Source: Akkermansiaceae bacterium
GTDB taxonomy: Bacteria; Verrucomicrobiota; Verrucomicrobiia; Verrucomicrobiales; Akkermansiaceae
Assembly: GCA_025354565.1 (NCBI GenBank)
Contig: JANXMQ010000066.1
Location: forward strand, 1-50,122
Length of the DNA stretch: 50,122 nt
Direction of reading: 5' to 3'
The notes under the pieces are model-generated. The model was not told where the DNA came from. It saw only the letters and a list, made by a program, of their open reading frames with translations, and made no database searches. Shown here in pieces: positions 38,806-46,191 of the stretch. Made by a program: the position numbers and the translations under genes. Position 1 is the stretch's first letter, and every line of letters begins with the position of its first letter.

Positions 38806-41062
38806 TTTGTTTTCCGAGCGCCCTCTACAGACTCTGCTGGTTGCTTTGCTTTTCTGCGTGCCCGGCGGGTCCGCACAAGCCAGTGGTCCGATGTTACCAG
38901 AACCATTGCTTGCCGCCGGTGGGGAATCTGTCTCACGTGCGCCGGAGTTTTATTATGCGAGCGAACTTCGGATTCTTGCTGAAAAATATAGGGCCAAGTT
39001 TCCGCAGATAAAACCAACATCGGCCAATGGCAGCAAAGCAACGGCTCTAGCAGATGAGACGGATTATGACGCCGCGATCCGGGAAAAGGTTTTGAATCCG
39101 CCGGATGTCGAACTGGCCCGGAAACAAAACAAGGAAGCACGGGCATTTCTAGCGTCCAGTCCAGACAAGGAGGCGCGGATGCCAGACGAGTATCCGAGTG
39201 AATTCCGTGATTATCACGTGGGAGCACTCGCCTATTGTCGTCAGGATATGGACGCAGCTCGAAAGGCGTTTGATGCCCTTCTTGCCAGGCCGCCTGCGGA
39301 ACGTCATTACCGGACGATTTGGGCTCTCTACATGCTTGCTCGAATGGAAGGAGATGCTGAGAAGACAGATGCCGACAAGGTGATCGCGAGGTGTCGGGAG
39401 ATCCGGCAGGTGGCGGCGACGGGTTTTGCCGATTCCACGGATTGCTATTCAGCGAGCTTCCGCCTTGAGGCGGACTACAACGACGAACTCGCCGGTGAGT
39501 TGATGCTCTGGAAGATCGCACAAATCCCGTCTAGCGAGATTCCTGATAATGTGTTCACCGATTTTTCAAAGGAGGATCTCGAAGCTGCGGCCCGCAGTCC
39601 GGTTTGGCGTGAGATTACCTCCTGCAAACTGATGGGTACGGCATCAGCCGGCTATGTCGAGCATGGAGCCAAGGCGTGTGCGCGATGGCTCGCCGCCGTG
39701 GAAGCCGCAGAAGTTAGAAATCCCAGTGATGCGGACCGGTTAGGCTGGATCGCCTATCTGGCCGGAGACTATGCGGCTGCCGCCAAGTGGCTGAAGATGG
39801 TGGCCCAACCGACTTATCTTTCCTATTGGTTGCAGGCGAAACTCGAATTGCGTGCTGGCCACAGATCATTCGCCCTTGTTGCCATGAAACAATGCCTGCG
39901 CATCCTTCCCAATCAGGAATTTCATAACGAGGGGGATCAATGGCAGGAGGAGATATTAGTGAGCACCGGCGAAACCGCATACGCCGATAAGGCCATGCTG
40001 GCACTGGCTTGCGGAAATTTCCGTGAATCCATGACGAGCTTTTTAGAGGGAAAATGCTGGCTGGACTCCGCATGGGTGGCCGAGCAACTCATGACCACCA
40101 CGGAACTCAAAACCTTTGTGGATCAGCAGCCATGGGATCTCAGCAGGGAAGAACAAGCGCTCAAATTTGAAGCTGAAACCCACGAAAGTTACGGGCCCCT
40201 GTTTGTTTTGGGTTTGTTTGGATATGATCGGGCGAGGATTCCAGAGAGTTTTTATACTTACCGGCTGCGTTGGTTATTGGCTAGGCGCATGACTCGCGAA
40301 GACCGCGGCGAAATCGCGCTGCGCTATTTTCCAAAATGGCTGTGTCCGGAAGCGCTCACCTATTTCAAGTCGATGGAGATGGGTCGAAATACCAAACTGC
40401 CCAAACCCCAGCGCGCCCGGGCATGGTGGGATGCCGCGTGGTTGGCGCGAGTGCGCGGACTCGAACTCATGGGCACCGAACGCGAACCTGACAATGCCGC
40501 CACCAGCGGCCAGTTCGACGCTCCACCGACCCGCAAGGAGAGACTAACCGGAAAATATGAAACCTATGACTATGCCAGCAATAAGTCGTTAGTCAAAGTG
40601 GTGGAGACGCCAGCCACGAAGCTGGAAAAGCAGCGTCTGCTTGCCATTCCTCAAGCGCATACCCAACGCTGGCATTATCGAATCACTGCGTCCGACCATG
40701 CATGGAGTGCTGCGAAACTGCTCCCCAATGGCAGCGATGAACTCAAGGATGTGCTTCAATCGGCTGCGAGGTGGCTCATTAAAATGGACGTCAGCTTACC
40801 GTTCTTCAGGAAGTTTGAGGATTCCCTGGATTTGAGATGTCCCGGCTGGAGAAAGAAACCATGGGCTACGGGTTCCGCGCCGTGGAGTGGTCCGCTGATT
40901 GAGCAATTGGAGGCGAAGGATCGAGCTGAGCAGGAGCACCGGGAGGCCAAGTATCAAGCGGAGCAGGAGCAACGGGAGGCGAAGTATCAAGCGGAGCAGG
41001 CGGCTCTGAAACAGCAGCGCGAAGAGGCTGACCAAAAAGAGCGACAGAAGGAGTCAGATTGA
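38798..41062 (+). CDS. Large secreted helical-repeat protein
   Basis: 754 residues with signal peptide (TLLVALLFCVPGGSAQA). Most of the protein is helical and TPR-like (YHVGALAYCRQDMDAARKAF, AGDYAAAAKWLKMVAQPTYL). The C-terminus is a coiled coil built on two exact-register 11-residue repeats, EQEHREAKYQA and EQEQREAKYQA, encoded by a 33-bp direct repeat at 40928-40993. No enzyme motif. It is found with DUF3142 here and probably acts with it. It overlaps the DUF3142 gene by 8 bp, so translation is coupled. Confidence 0.8.
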   Translation: MNNLFSERPLQTLLVALLFCVPGGSAQASGPMLPEPLLAAGGESVSRAPEFYYASELRILAEKYRAKFPQIKPTSANGSKATALADETDYDAAIREKVLNPPDVELARKQNKEARAFLASSPDKEARMPDEYPSEFRDYHVGALAYCRQDMDAARKAFDALLARPPAERHYRTIWALYMLARMEGDAEKTDADKVIARCREIRQVAATGFADSTDCYSASFRLEADYNDELAGELMLWKIAQIPSSEIPDNVFTDFSKEDLEAAARSPVWREITSCKLMGTASAGYVEHGAKACARWLAAVEAAEVRNPSDADRLGWIAYLAGDYAAAAKWLKMVAQPTYLSYWLQAKLELRAGHRSFALVAMKQCLRILPNQEFHNEGDQWQEEILVSTGETAYADKAMLALACGNFRESMTSFLEGKCWLDSAWVAEQLMTTTELKTFVDQQPWDLSREEQALKFEAETHESYGPLFVLGLFGYDRARIPESFYTYRLRWLLARRMTREDRGEIALRYFPKWLCPEALTYFKSMEMGRNTKLPKPQRARAWWDAAWLARVRGLELMGTEREPDNAATSGQFDAPPTRKERLTGKYETYDYASNKSLVKVVETPATKLEKQRLLAIPQAHTQRWHYRITASDHAWSAAKLLPNGSDELKDVLQSAARWLIKMDVSLPFFRKFEDSLDLRCPGWRKKPWATGSAPWSGPLIEQLEAKDRAEQEHREAKYQAEQEQREAKYQAEQAALKQQREEADQKERQKESD

Positions 41063-41157
41063 CGAGTTTTTCCCGGAACGGAAAAGACTTCGATATGCTT
41101 TTGAGCGTTTGGTGGTCTTGCAAGGTGCGGATGCCTTCCGGCGTATCGGTCAGCCCG

Positions 41158-42975
41158 ATGAAACTCCTGTGTTTGCCATTATTCGCCGCCTTATTCGGAG
41201 TGCCAATCGCCATGGCCCTGCCATCCGCAGTCGAGCAGCGGGCACTTGATGCGATGTTTGCCAAGATCGAGGCCGCCGATGCCCGGTTGGACGCCCGTTC
41301 GATCATGAAAACTATTCTTGAGGCAGCAGTGGTCGGGGAGAATGACGGCAGGTTGGCCAAAGCGATTCAGACGCTCCGGGAGCAGCAGGAGTTGCGGGAA
41401 GGCAACGTGAACTTTGGTAACTTCCGCTGGTATCGCGGGCAGCCCGAGGTCAAGGATCGCAACGCCGTGCAGTTTGTGAGTCAGAACGCGATGGCCCTCG
41501 CACTAGGCCATCCCGGCGTGCTCAGTGCCGCCAACGAGGTGAGCTTTCGGGCAATGATGAAGGACGCGGCCCAAGGCGCGTTGAACCAAAAAGTCGGGCC
41601 TGACTATACCAACATCTATCTGATGAAGGCGGCCAATCTCGTTCTGCTCGGCCAATATCTACAGCAGCCGGAACTTTCCCAACAAGGTCGCGCGAATCTC
41701 AGCGCGTGGTTTAACTATGCCAAGCTCAACGGCATCACCGAATACAACAGCACCACCTACACCGGCGTGGATATGGATTGTGCCATCTCGCTGGTGCGCC
41801 TGTCGAAGGATCCGCACGATCAAGAAATCGGCCGCGCCATTCTCCAGATGCTGTGGACCGAGGTGGCGGCTAACTGGTTTACGCCTGCCCAGCGCCTCGG
41901 CGGATCTCACAGCCGCGACTACAACTATTTGTTAGGGACCGGATCGCTCGACGTTCAACTAACAAGCAATGGCTGGCTCCCTGCAGGCAAGCCGGAAACA
42001 CTCACTGCCGAGGCAGCCTCGCGGATCTGGCTGGCACCCAAACCGTGGACCGATCCACTGCGGGCCATCGTGCCACGCGAAGTCGTCCAGCGCTGGGGAA
42101 CCGGACTCGGGCAAACTGCGACCCAATGGATGACCCAGAGTTATTGCATCGGGACCTGTGGCCGCAGCAAGGCCTACGACGACAAGGTGTTTGCCATGCA
42201 ATTCCCTGGGGATCGCCTCACGCCGATGGTCTATTATGTCATGGACCCTCGCAACGACCCCTACGGGATTTCCAAGGAGCCCGATAGCAACGGCCACAGC
42301 AAAGCCCTGCATCTGCGGCCGAACCTCGCGAGCGTGCAAAAGCGCGATCGCGTGCTGCTGCTTGCTGCGGATGACACCGAGAAACCCAAACATCTCCGTC
42401 CGATGCCCGAGCTGCGCGGCCTCTGGTCGCACTGGGTTTTCCCTGCCGATGCGACGGTCCACTACGCGGATGGATCGCTCGTCCCTCCCGGCCCGCTTGC
42501 GCCGGACAAGGCGGTCTTCATCTGGAAAAGCGGCGTGGTCTTGGGGTTGCGCATTCACGAAGCCCGCAAGGAATGGCACAACGGTGCACGGCTCACCGTG
42601 AATCTCGTTAGAGATGGCGACTCCGTCAAAGCGGCGCGACTCACGGTGGAACACGGCACCGGCACTCATCCGGGCCAAGGCTTGGTGGCGTTCTCCGCTG
42701 AGACCGCGCTCGCGGCCGATGATGCGGCATTGAAAAAGTTCGCAGAAAAGTTTTCGACCTACCCCGCGCGCTTCACCATTGATGACAAGGGTTTGGCTGA
42801 AATCCGCGTCGGTGAACCGGAGCGAGTCCAAACCGTCGCCCTCGATCTAGAGCGAGGCACGGCCACCAAGCTCGAAGGTGGCGCTGAGTTTTCGTTAGGA
42901 AATGTGCTCACCGTGAATGGCAAGGAGCTTTGGCAGCCGATCATCGCACAAACGCTTCGTGAAGGGGGAAAATAA
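41158..42975 (+). CDS. Secreted alpha/alpha-toroid lyase-like protein
   Basis: 605 residues from MKLLCLPLFAALFGVPIAMA at 41158; a frame open to 41059 has no export signal, so this start is preferred. The helical N-terminal half contains NGITEYNSTTYTGVDMDCAI, and later SRDYNYLLGTGSLD and MTQSYCIGTCGRSKAY, a pattern typical of alpha/alpha-toroid polysaccharide lyases and related enzymes. The C-terminal 200 residues are beta-rich (ADATVHYADGSLVPP, KAVFIWKSGVVLGLRIHEA). The substrate cannot be named. It ends the envelope operon that starts with the HtrA-like protease. Confidence 0.72.
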   Translation: MKLLCLPLFAALFGVPIAMALPSAVEQRALDAMFAKIEAADARLDARSIMKTILEAAVVGENDGRLAKAIQTLREQQELREGNVNFGNFRWYRGQPEVKDRNAVQFVSQNAMALALGHPGVLSAANEVSFRAMMKDAAQGALNQKVGPDYTNIYLMKAANLVLLGQYLQQPELSQQGRANLSAWFNYAKLNGITEYNSTTYTGVDMDCAISLVRLSKDPHDQEIGRAILQMLWTEVAANWFTPAQRLGGSHSRDYNYLLGTGSLDVQLTSNGWLPAGKPETLTAEAASRIWLAPKPWTDPLRAIVPREVVQRWGTGLGQTATQWMTQSYCIGTCGRSKAYDDKVFAMQFPGDRLTPMVYYVMDPRNDPYGISKEPDSNGHSKALHLRPNLASVQKRDRVLLLAADDTEKPKHLRPMPELRGLWSHWVFPADATVHYADGSLVPPGPLAPDKAVFIWKSGVVLGLRIHEARKEWHNGARLTVNLVRDGDSVKAARLTVEHGTGTHPGQGLVAFSAETALAADDAALKKFAEKFSTYPARFTIDDKGLAEIRVGEPERVQTVALDLERGTATKLEGGAEFSLGNVLTVNGKELWQPIIAQTLREGGK

Positions 42976-43112
42976 AACCAGCATCGCAGGGTCCTTCCAC
43001 TAGGGCTCACACACTTCAGAATTCGGCCGCAAAGAGGCGCGAGAAGAGTGCAAGAAACTGAGGGTTAGTTGACTTCGCATGTGGCGAGAAAACAACGGAA
43101 ATGTTGATCTTT

Positions 43113-43118
43113 TATAAA
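43113..43118 (+). promoter_or_regulatory. Possible -10 element of the repair operon
   Basis: TATAAA within TTTATAAATT. With this -10, both LexA-like boxes lie between the transcript start and the ATG. No convincing -35 is seen at the normal distance. Confidence 0.3.
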
Positions 43119-43128
43119 TTCCGGCTGG

Positions 43129-43142
43129 CGTTCCGAAGAACA
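43129..43142 (+). promoter_or_regulatory. LexA operator-like box 1
   Basis: CGTTC-CGAA-GAACA. It matches nine of ten fixed positions of TGTTC-N4-GAACA, the LexA operator reported for Verrucomicrobium spinosum. It is centred exactly 22 bp from box 2. Confidence 0.7.
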
Positions 43143-43150
43143 CCTTTTAA

Positions 43151-43164
43151 TGTTCGCTTGAACT
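43151..43164 (+). promoter_or_regulatory. LexA operator-like box 2
   Basis: TGTTC-GCTT-GAACT. Nine of ten fixed positions match the same consensus. It ends one base before the ATG of the radical-SAM gene, so bound LexA would cover the translation start region. Confidence 0.75.
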
Positions 43165-43165
43165 T

Positions 43166-44407
43166 ATGGAACTTGACACGAAGCTCGCCATCCTCGCCGA
43201 CGCCGCCAAATACGATGCGTCCTGCGCCAGCTCGGGAGCCATGCGAGGAAATTCCCTCGGCGGAAAGGGCGTGGGCTCCACCGGCGGCGCGGGAATCTGC
43301 CACAGTTATGCGCCCGACGGGCGCTGCATTTCCCTGCTCAAATTGTTACTTACCAATCTCTGCATTTACGACTGTCATTACTGCATCAACCGCCGGTCCA
43401 GCAACGTCCGCCGTGCGGCGTTCACCGCGGAGGAGGTGGTGAAACTCACGCTGGATTTCTATAAACGGAACTACATCGAAGGGTTGTTCCTTAGTTCCGG
43501 CATCATTCGGAATGCGGATTACACCATGGAAATGGTCATCGCCGTAGCCCGCACCTTGCGGGAAACCCACGATTTTCGCGGTTACATCCACTTGAAAACC
43601 ATCCCGGAGGCATCGCCGGAGTTGATAGAAACCGCCGCCCGTTATGCCGACCGGATCAGCATCAATCTGGAGTTGCCGACACAGAAATCGCTCGATGTGC
43701 TGGCTCCAGAAAAAAGCATCGTCCGCACCCAACATGCGATGGGGCGCATTCGAAATAAGTTGGACGAGGCGCATGAGCGCCGGAAGGGCGGGGACAAAAA
43801 AAACCGCCACGCCACCGGCCAGAGCACGCAGGTGATCGTCGGCGCGGACGCATCCACGGATGCGGATTTCCTTGCGCGATCAGACGATCTTTACGGCAAC
43901 TATAAGATGCGTCGGGTGTATTATTCCGCATTCAGCCCGATCCCGGAGCCGTCGAGTCTGCTGCCGCTCAAAGCCCCGCCGCTGGTCCGCGAGCACCGGC
44001 TCTATCAGGCGGATTGGCTGATGCGTTTCTACGGATTCAAGACCTCAGAGATCCTCTCGCCCGAGACGCCGAACCTCGATCTCGAGCTGGATCCGAAACT
44101 CGCATGGGCGCTGCGAAACCGCCATGATTTTCCAGTGGATGTCCAGACGGCCACTCGCGAGACACTGCTGCGCGTGCCCGGCCTCGGGGTGCGCAACGTG
44201 CAGCGCATCTTGCAAATCCGCCGCTTCACCCGCATCCGTCTAGCAGATCTGGTCAAGCTGCGGGTTTCCCTGCCTAAGGTCCAGGCATTCCTGAAAACCG
44301 CCGATTTCAATCCTGCCAGCCTTCTGCTAGACTCAGACTCGCTGCGCGCCCGCTTCCTGCCGAAACCGCAACAACTCGAACTGTTTTCCGCCGATGAGAT
44401 GCGTTGA
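43166..44407 (+). CDS. Putative DNA modification/repair radical SAM protein
   Basis: 413 residues. The radical-SAM cluster motif is CIYDCHYC (Cys66, Cys70, Cys73), placed after a conserved N-terminus (YDASCASSGAMRGN, GICHSYAPDGRCISLLK). The C-terminal part contains a helix-hairpin-helix-type stretch (RETLLRVPGLGVRNVQRILQ), expected for DNA binding. The family always occurs with the DUF4130-type partner encoded next, and is thought to repair an unknown lesion. The ATG at 43166 lies one base after a LexA-like box. The stop overlaps the next gene by 14 bp. Confidence 0.92.
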   Translation: MELDTKLAILADAAKYDASCASSGAMRGNSLGGKGVGSTGGAGICHSYAPDGRCISLLKLLLTNLCIYDCHYCINRRSSNVRRAAFTAEEVVKLTLDFYKRNYIEGLFLSSGIIRNADYTMEMVIAVARTLRETHDFRGYIHLKTIPEASPELIETAARYADRISINLELPTQKSLDVLAPEKSIVRTQHAMGRIRNKLDEAHERRKGGDKKNRHATGQSTQVIVGADASTDADFLARSDDLYGNYKMRRVYYSAFSPIPEPSSLLPLKAPPLVREHRLYQADWLMRFYGFKTSEILSPETPNLDLELDPKLAWALRNRHDFPVDVQTATRETLLRVPGLGVRNVQRILQIRRFTRIRLADLVKLRVSLPKVQAFLKTADFNPASLLLDSDSLRARFLPKPQQLELFSADEMR

Positions 44408-45239
44408 CCCGGGAACTGACTTCAGCTCGTGGCGGGATGCCGCGCGTGATTTACTGGCAGCGAATATCCCGCCGCATGAAGTGATGTGGGAAAAAGCGGG
44501 CGGGCTTTTTTCCTCCATGGTCTGCGAGGAACCGCCGCCGTCCTTGCGGATAAAGGTTCCCGCCGCGTTTGTCGAACTGGCGCATTCCGTCGCCTGCCAC
44601 CGCGAGCCTGCACGGTGGGCGCTGCTCTATCGGATTCTCTGGCGGCTCGTCCGTGAGGGTGAACGGCATTTGTTAGTGATGGCCAACGATGCCGACATGG
44701 CGGCGGCGCGAAATTTAGAGAAGAACGTGCATCGCGAGATTCACAAAATGCACGCCTTCGTGCGCTTCAAGTTGATTGATACCGATGCGGAGACCGGACG
44801 CGAGCGGTATGCGGCGTGGTTTGAGCCGGATCATTACATCGTCGCGGATGGTGCGCCGTTTTTCAAAAAACGCTTTGCGAACATGGATTGGAGCATCTTC
44901 ACGCCGAAAGGATGTGCGCACTGGAACGGCACCTTGCTCACGCTCACTGCCGGAATACCGCACAATCCGGTAGAAAATCCCGACGCGCTCGAAGCGGCGT
45001 GGCGCACCTATTATCGCAACATTTTCAACCCCGCGCGGCTTAAAGTGAAGGCCATGCAGACGGAAATGCCAAAACGTTATTGGAAAAACCTGCCGGAAGC
45101 GGATCTCATTGAAGAACTCATCGGCGAGAGCGGACAACGCGTCAACGCCATGTTAGCTGAAGCACCTCGCCCAGTAAAACCGAGACCAAAGAACGCGTAT
45201 CTCGACAAACTGCGTGAACAATCGGCAGGAGAGTCCTAG
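44394..45239 (+). CDS. DUF4130-type DNA metabolism protein, partner of the radical SAM protein
   Basis: 281 residues. RHLLVMANDADMAAARNLEKN, then VHREIHKMHAFVRFKLI, are the conserved core of this family (DUF4130). In many genomes it is fused to a uracil-DNA-glycosylase-like domain; here the protein ends soon after the core, with a basic tail (PRPVKPRPKNAYLDKLRE), so it is the unfused form. It should act with the radical SAM enzyme on damaged DNA. It overlaps that gene by 14 bp in another frame, so the two are coupled and share the LexA-like boxes. Confidence 0.88.
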   Translation: MRCVDPGTDFSSWRDAARDLLAANIPPHEVMWEKAGGLFSSMVCEEPPPSLRIKVPAAFVELAHSVACHREPARWALLYRILWRLVREGERHLLVMANDADMAAARNLEKNVHREIHKMHAFVRFKLIDTDAETGRERYAAWFEPDHYIVADGAPFFKKRFANMDWSIFTPKGCAHWNGTLLTLTAGIPHNPVENPDALEAAWRTYYRNIFNPARLKVKAMQTEMPKRYWKNLPEADLIEELIGESGQRVNAMLAEAPRPVKPRPKNAYLDKLREQSAGES

Positions 45240-45467
45240 GCCTAGAGACTTTAAGTTCCATAAACTCAGATTGACGGATGGCCTTGCCCATATGTAGCTG
45301 CGGCGTCACGCCACAACCACGTCCGAGAAAGAGAAGCGTTGCGGCGAGACGTAACAACCACGTCCGCAGATGCTGCCCATCATATTCAAACTTACAGAAC
45401 CCAAGATGGCTTCAAGGCATTACGGACTCAGGATTTTTTTTACCGAAAAGCCCGATTCCGCCGCGAA
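45240..45467. repeat. Convergent spacer with a 26-bp direct repeat
   Basis: The two copies at 45300-45325 and 45341-45366 share GCGGCG and ACAACCACGTCCG, 21 of 26 bases identical, at a 41-bp period. CTAGGCCTAG just after the stop of the DUF4130 gene is a perfect palindrome. No gene is seen in this gap, and no clear terminator. Confidence 0.55.
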
Positions 45468-45791
45468 TCACAGACCAAGCATGGCCTCGATCTCGTCTTT
45501 CGATAGATAGCGGTCATGGTTCTTGTTGTATTGGTCAAATTTCTTGCCAGCGGCATCGGCATCCGCCTCGCCCACGAGGTATTCATCGCGAGTCAATGAA
45601 CCATCCTGATTGGTGTCCTTGGCGTCCAACACCGCTTTCACGGCAAGGCGTTTCTTGTCCCGTGCTTCTTGCTCGGCCTTTTGCTTTGCTTTGGCGGCTT
45701 CGGCGGCCTTGTTGCCACCCTTATTGTTCTGTTTGGCTTCGACAGTGGCGACGAGCGAGCAGGCGGCGAGTAGAAAAACGAGTGGTTTCAT
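45468..45791 (-). CDS. Secreted EF-hand protein
   Basis: 107 residues with an N-terminal export signal (MKPLVFLLAACSLVATVEA), which could be a signal peptidase I site or a lipobox (LAAC). A Lys/Ala/Glu-rich helix follows. Two EF-hand loops are visible, DTNQDGSLTRDE (59-70) and a variant NKNHDRYLSKDE (89-100) in which the first Asp is Asn. It should bind calcium outside the cytoplasm. Its partners are unknown. Confidence 0.87.
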   Translation of the reverse strand: MKPLVFLLAACSLVATVEAKQNNKGGNKAAEAAKAKQKAEQEARDKKRLAVKAVLDAKDTNQDGSLTRDEYLVGEADADAAGKKFDQYNKNHDRYLSKDEIEAMLGL

Positions 45792-46191
45792 GGTGTTTGG
45801 TTTATTATTTGTGCTTCAAGACGCATTGACGTTTCTTGCGGAGGTGGGCCTTGTCAATCGGAAATTTTGCGTTTGGCGGCCACGAGATGAGTTTTTTGCA
45901 CCGTTCTTTTCAGGCATGATGCTTGGTGAAGCAAGTTTCCATGCGATGATGGAGATCGTCGTGGAGCATACGATGGATGCGGAGGGCGGAGGGGACGAGC
46001 ACGCTCGCACCGAAGGCTAGATATTACTGCGGCTCCCAGACCGGGCATTGTTACTAAGTCACAGTCCAGACCCCGGAGAGCCAAAAGAACGCGCGTTTGA
46101 TAATGTGTGAGAAATGGCAGAGGGGGAATCTGATCACTACTAGCAAGGGCGACTGTTAGGTTCTGATCCGCCATTTTTGTTGGGAATCGGT
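45792..46191. other. Gap of 400 bp, nothing supportable
   Basis: It lies between the EF-hand start and the dehydrogenase stop, both on the minus strand. Open frames on both strands (45854-46219 minus, and one on plus ending at 46020) show no domain, no export signal and no good start. The promoter of the EF-hand gene should be at the left end. Confidence 0.5.
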
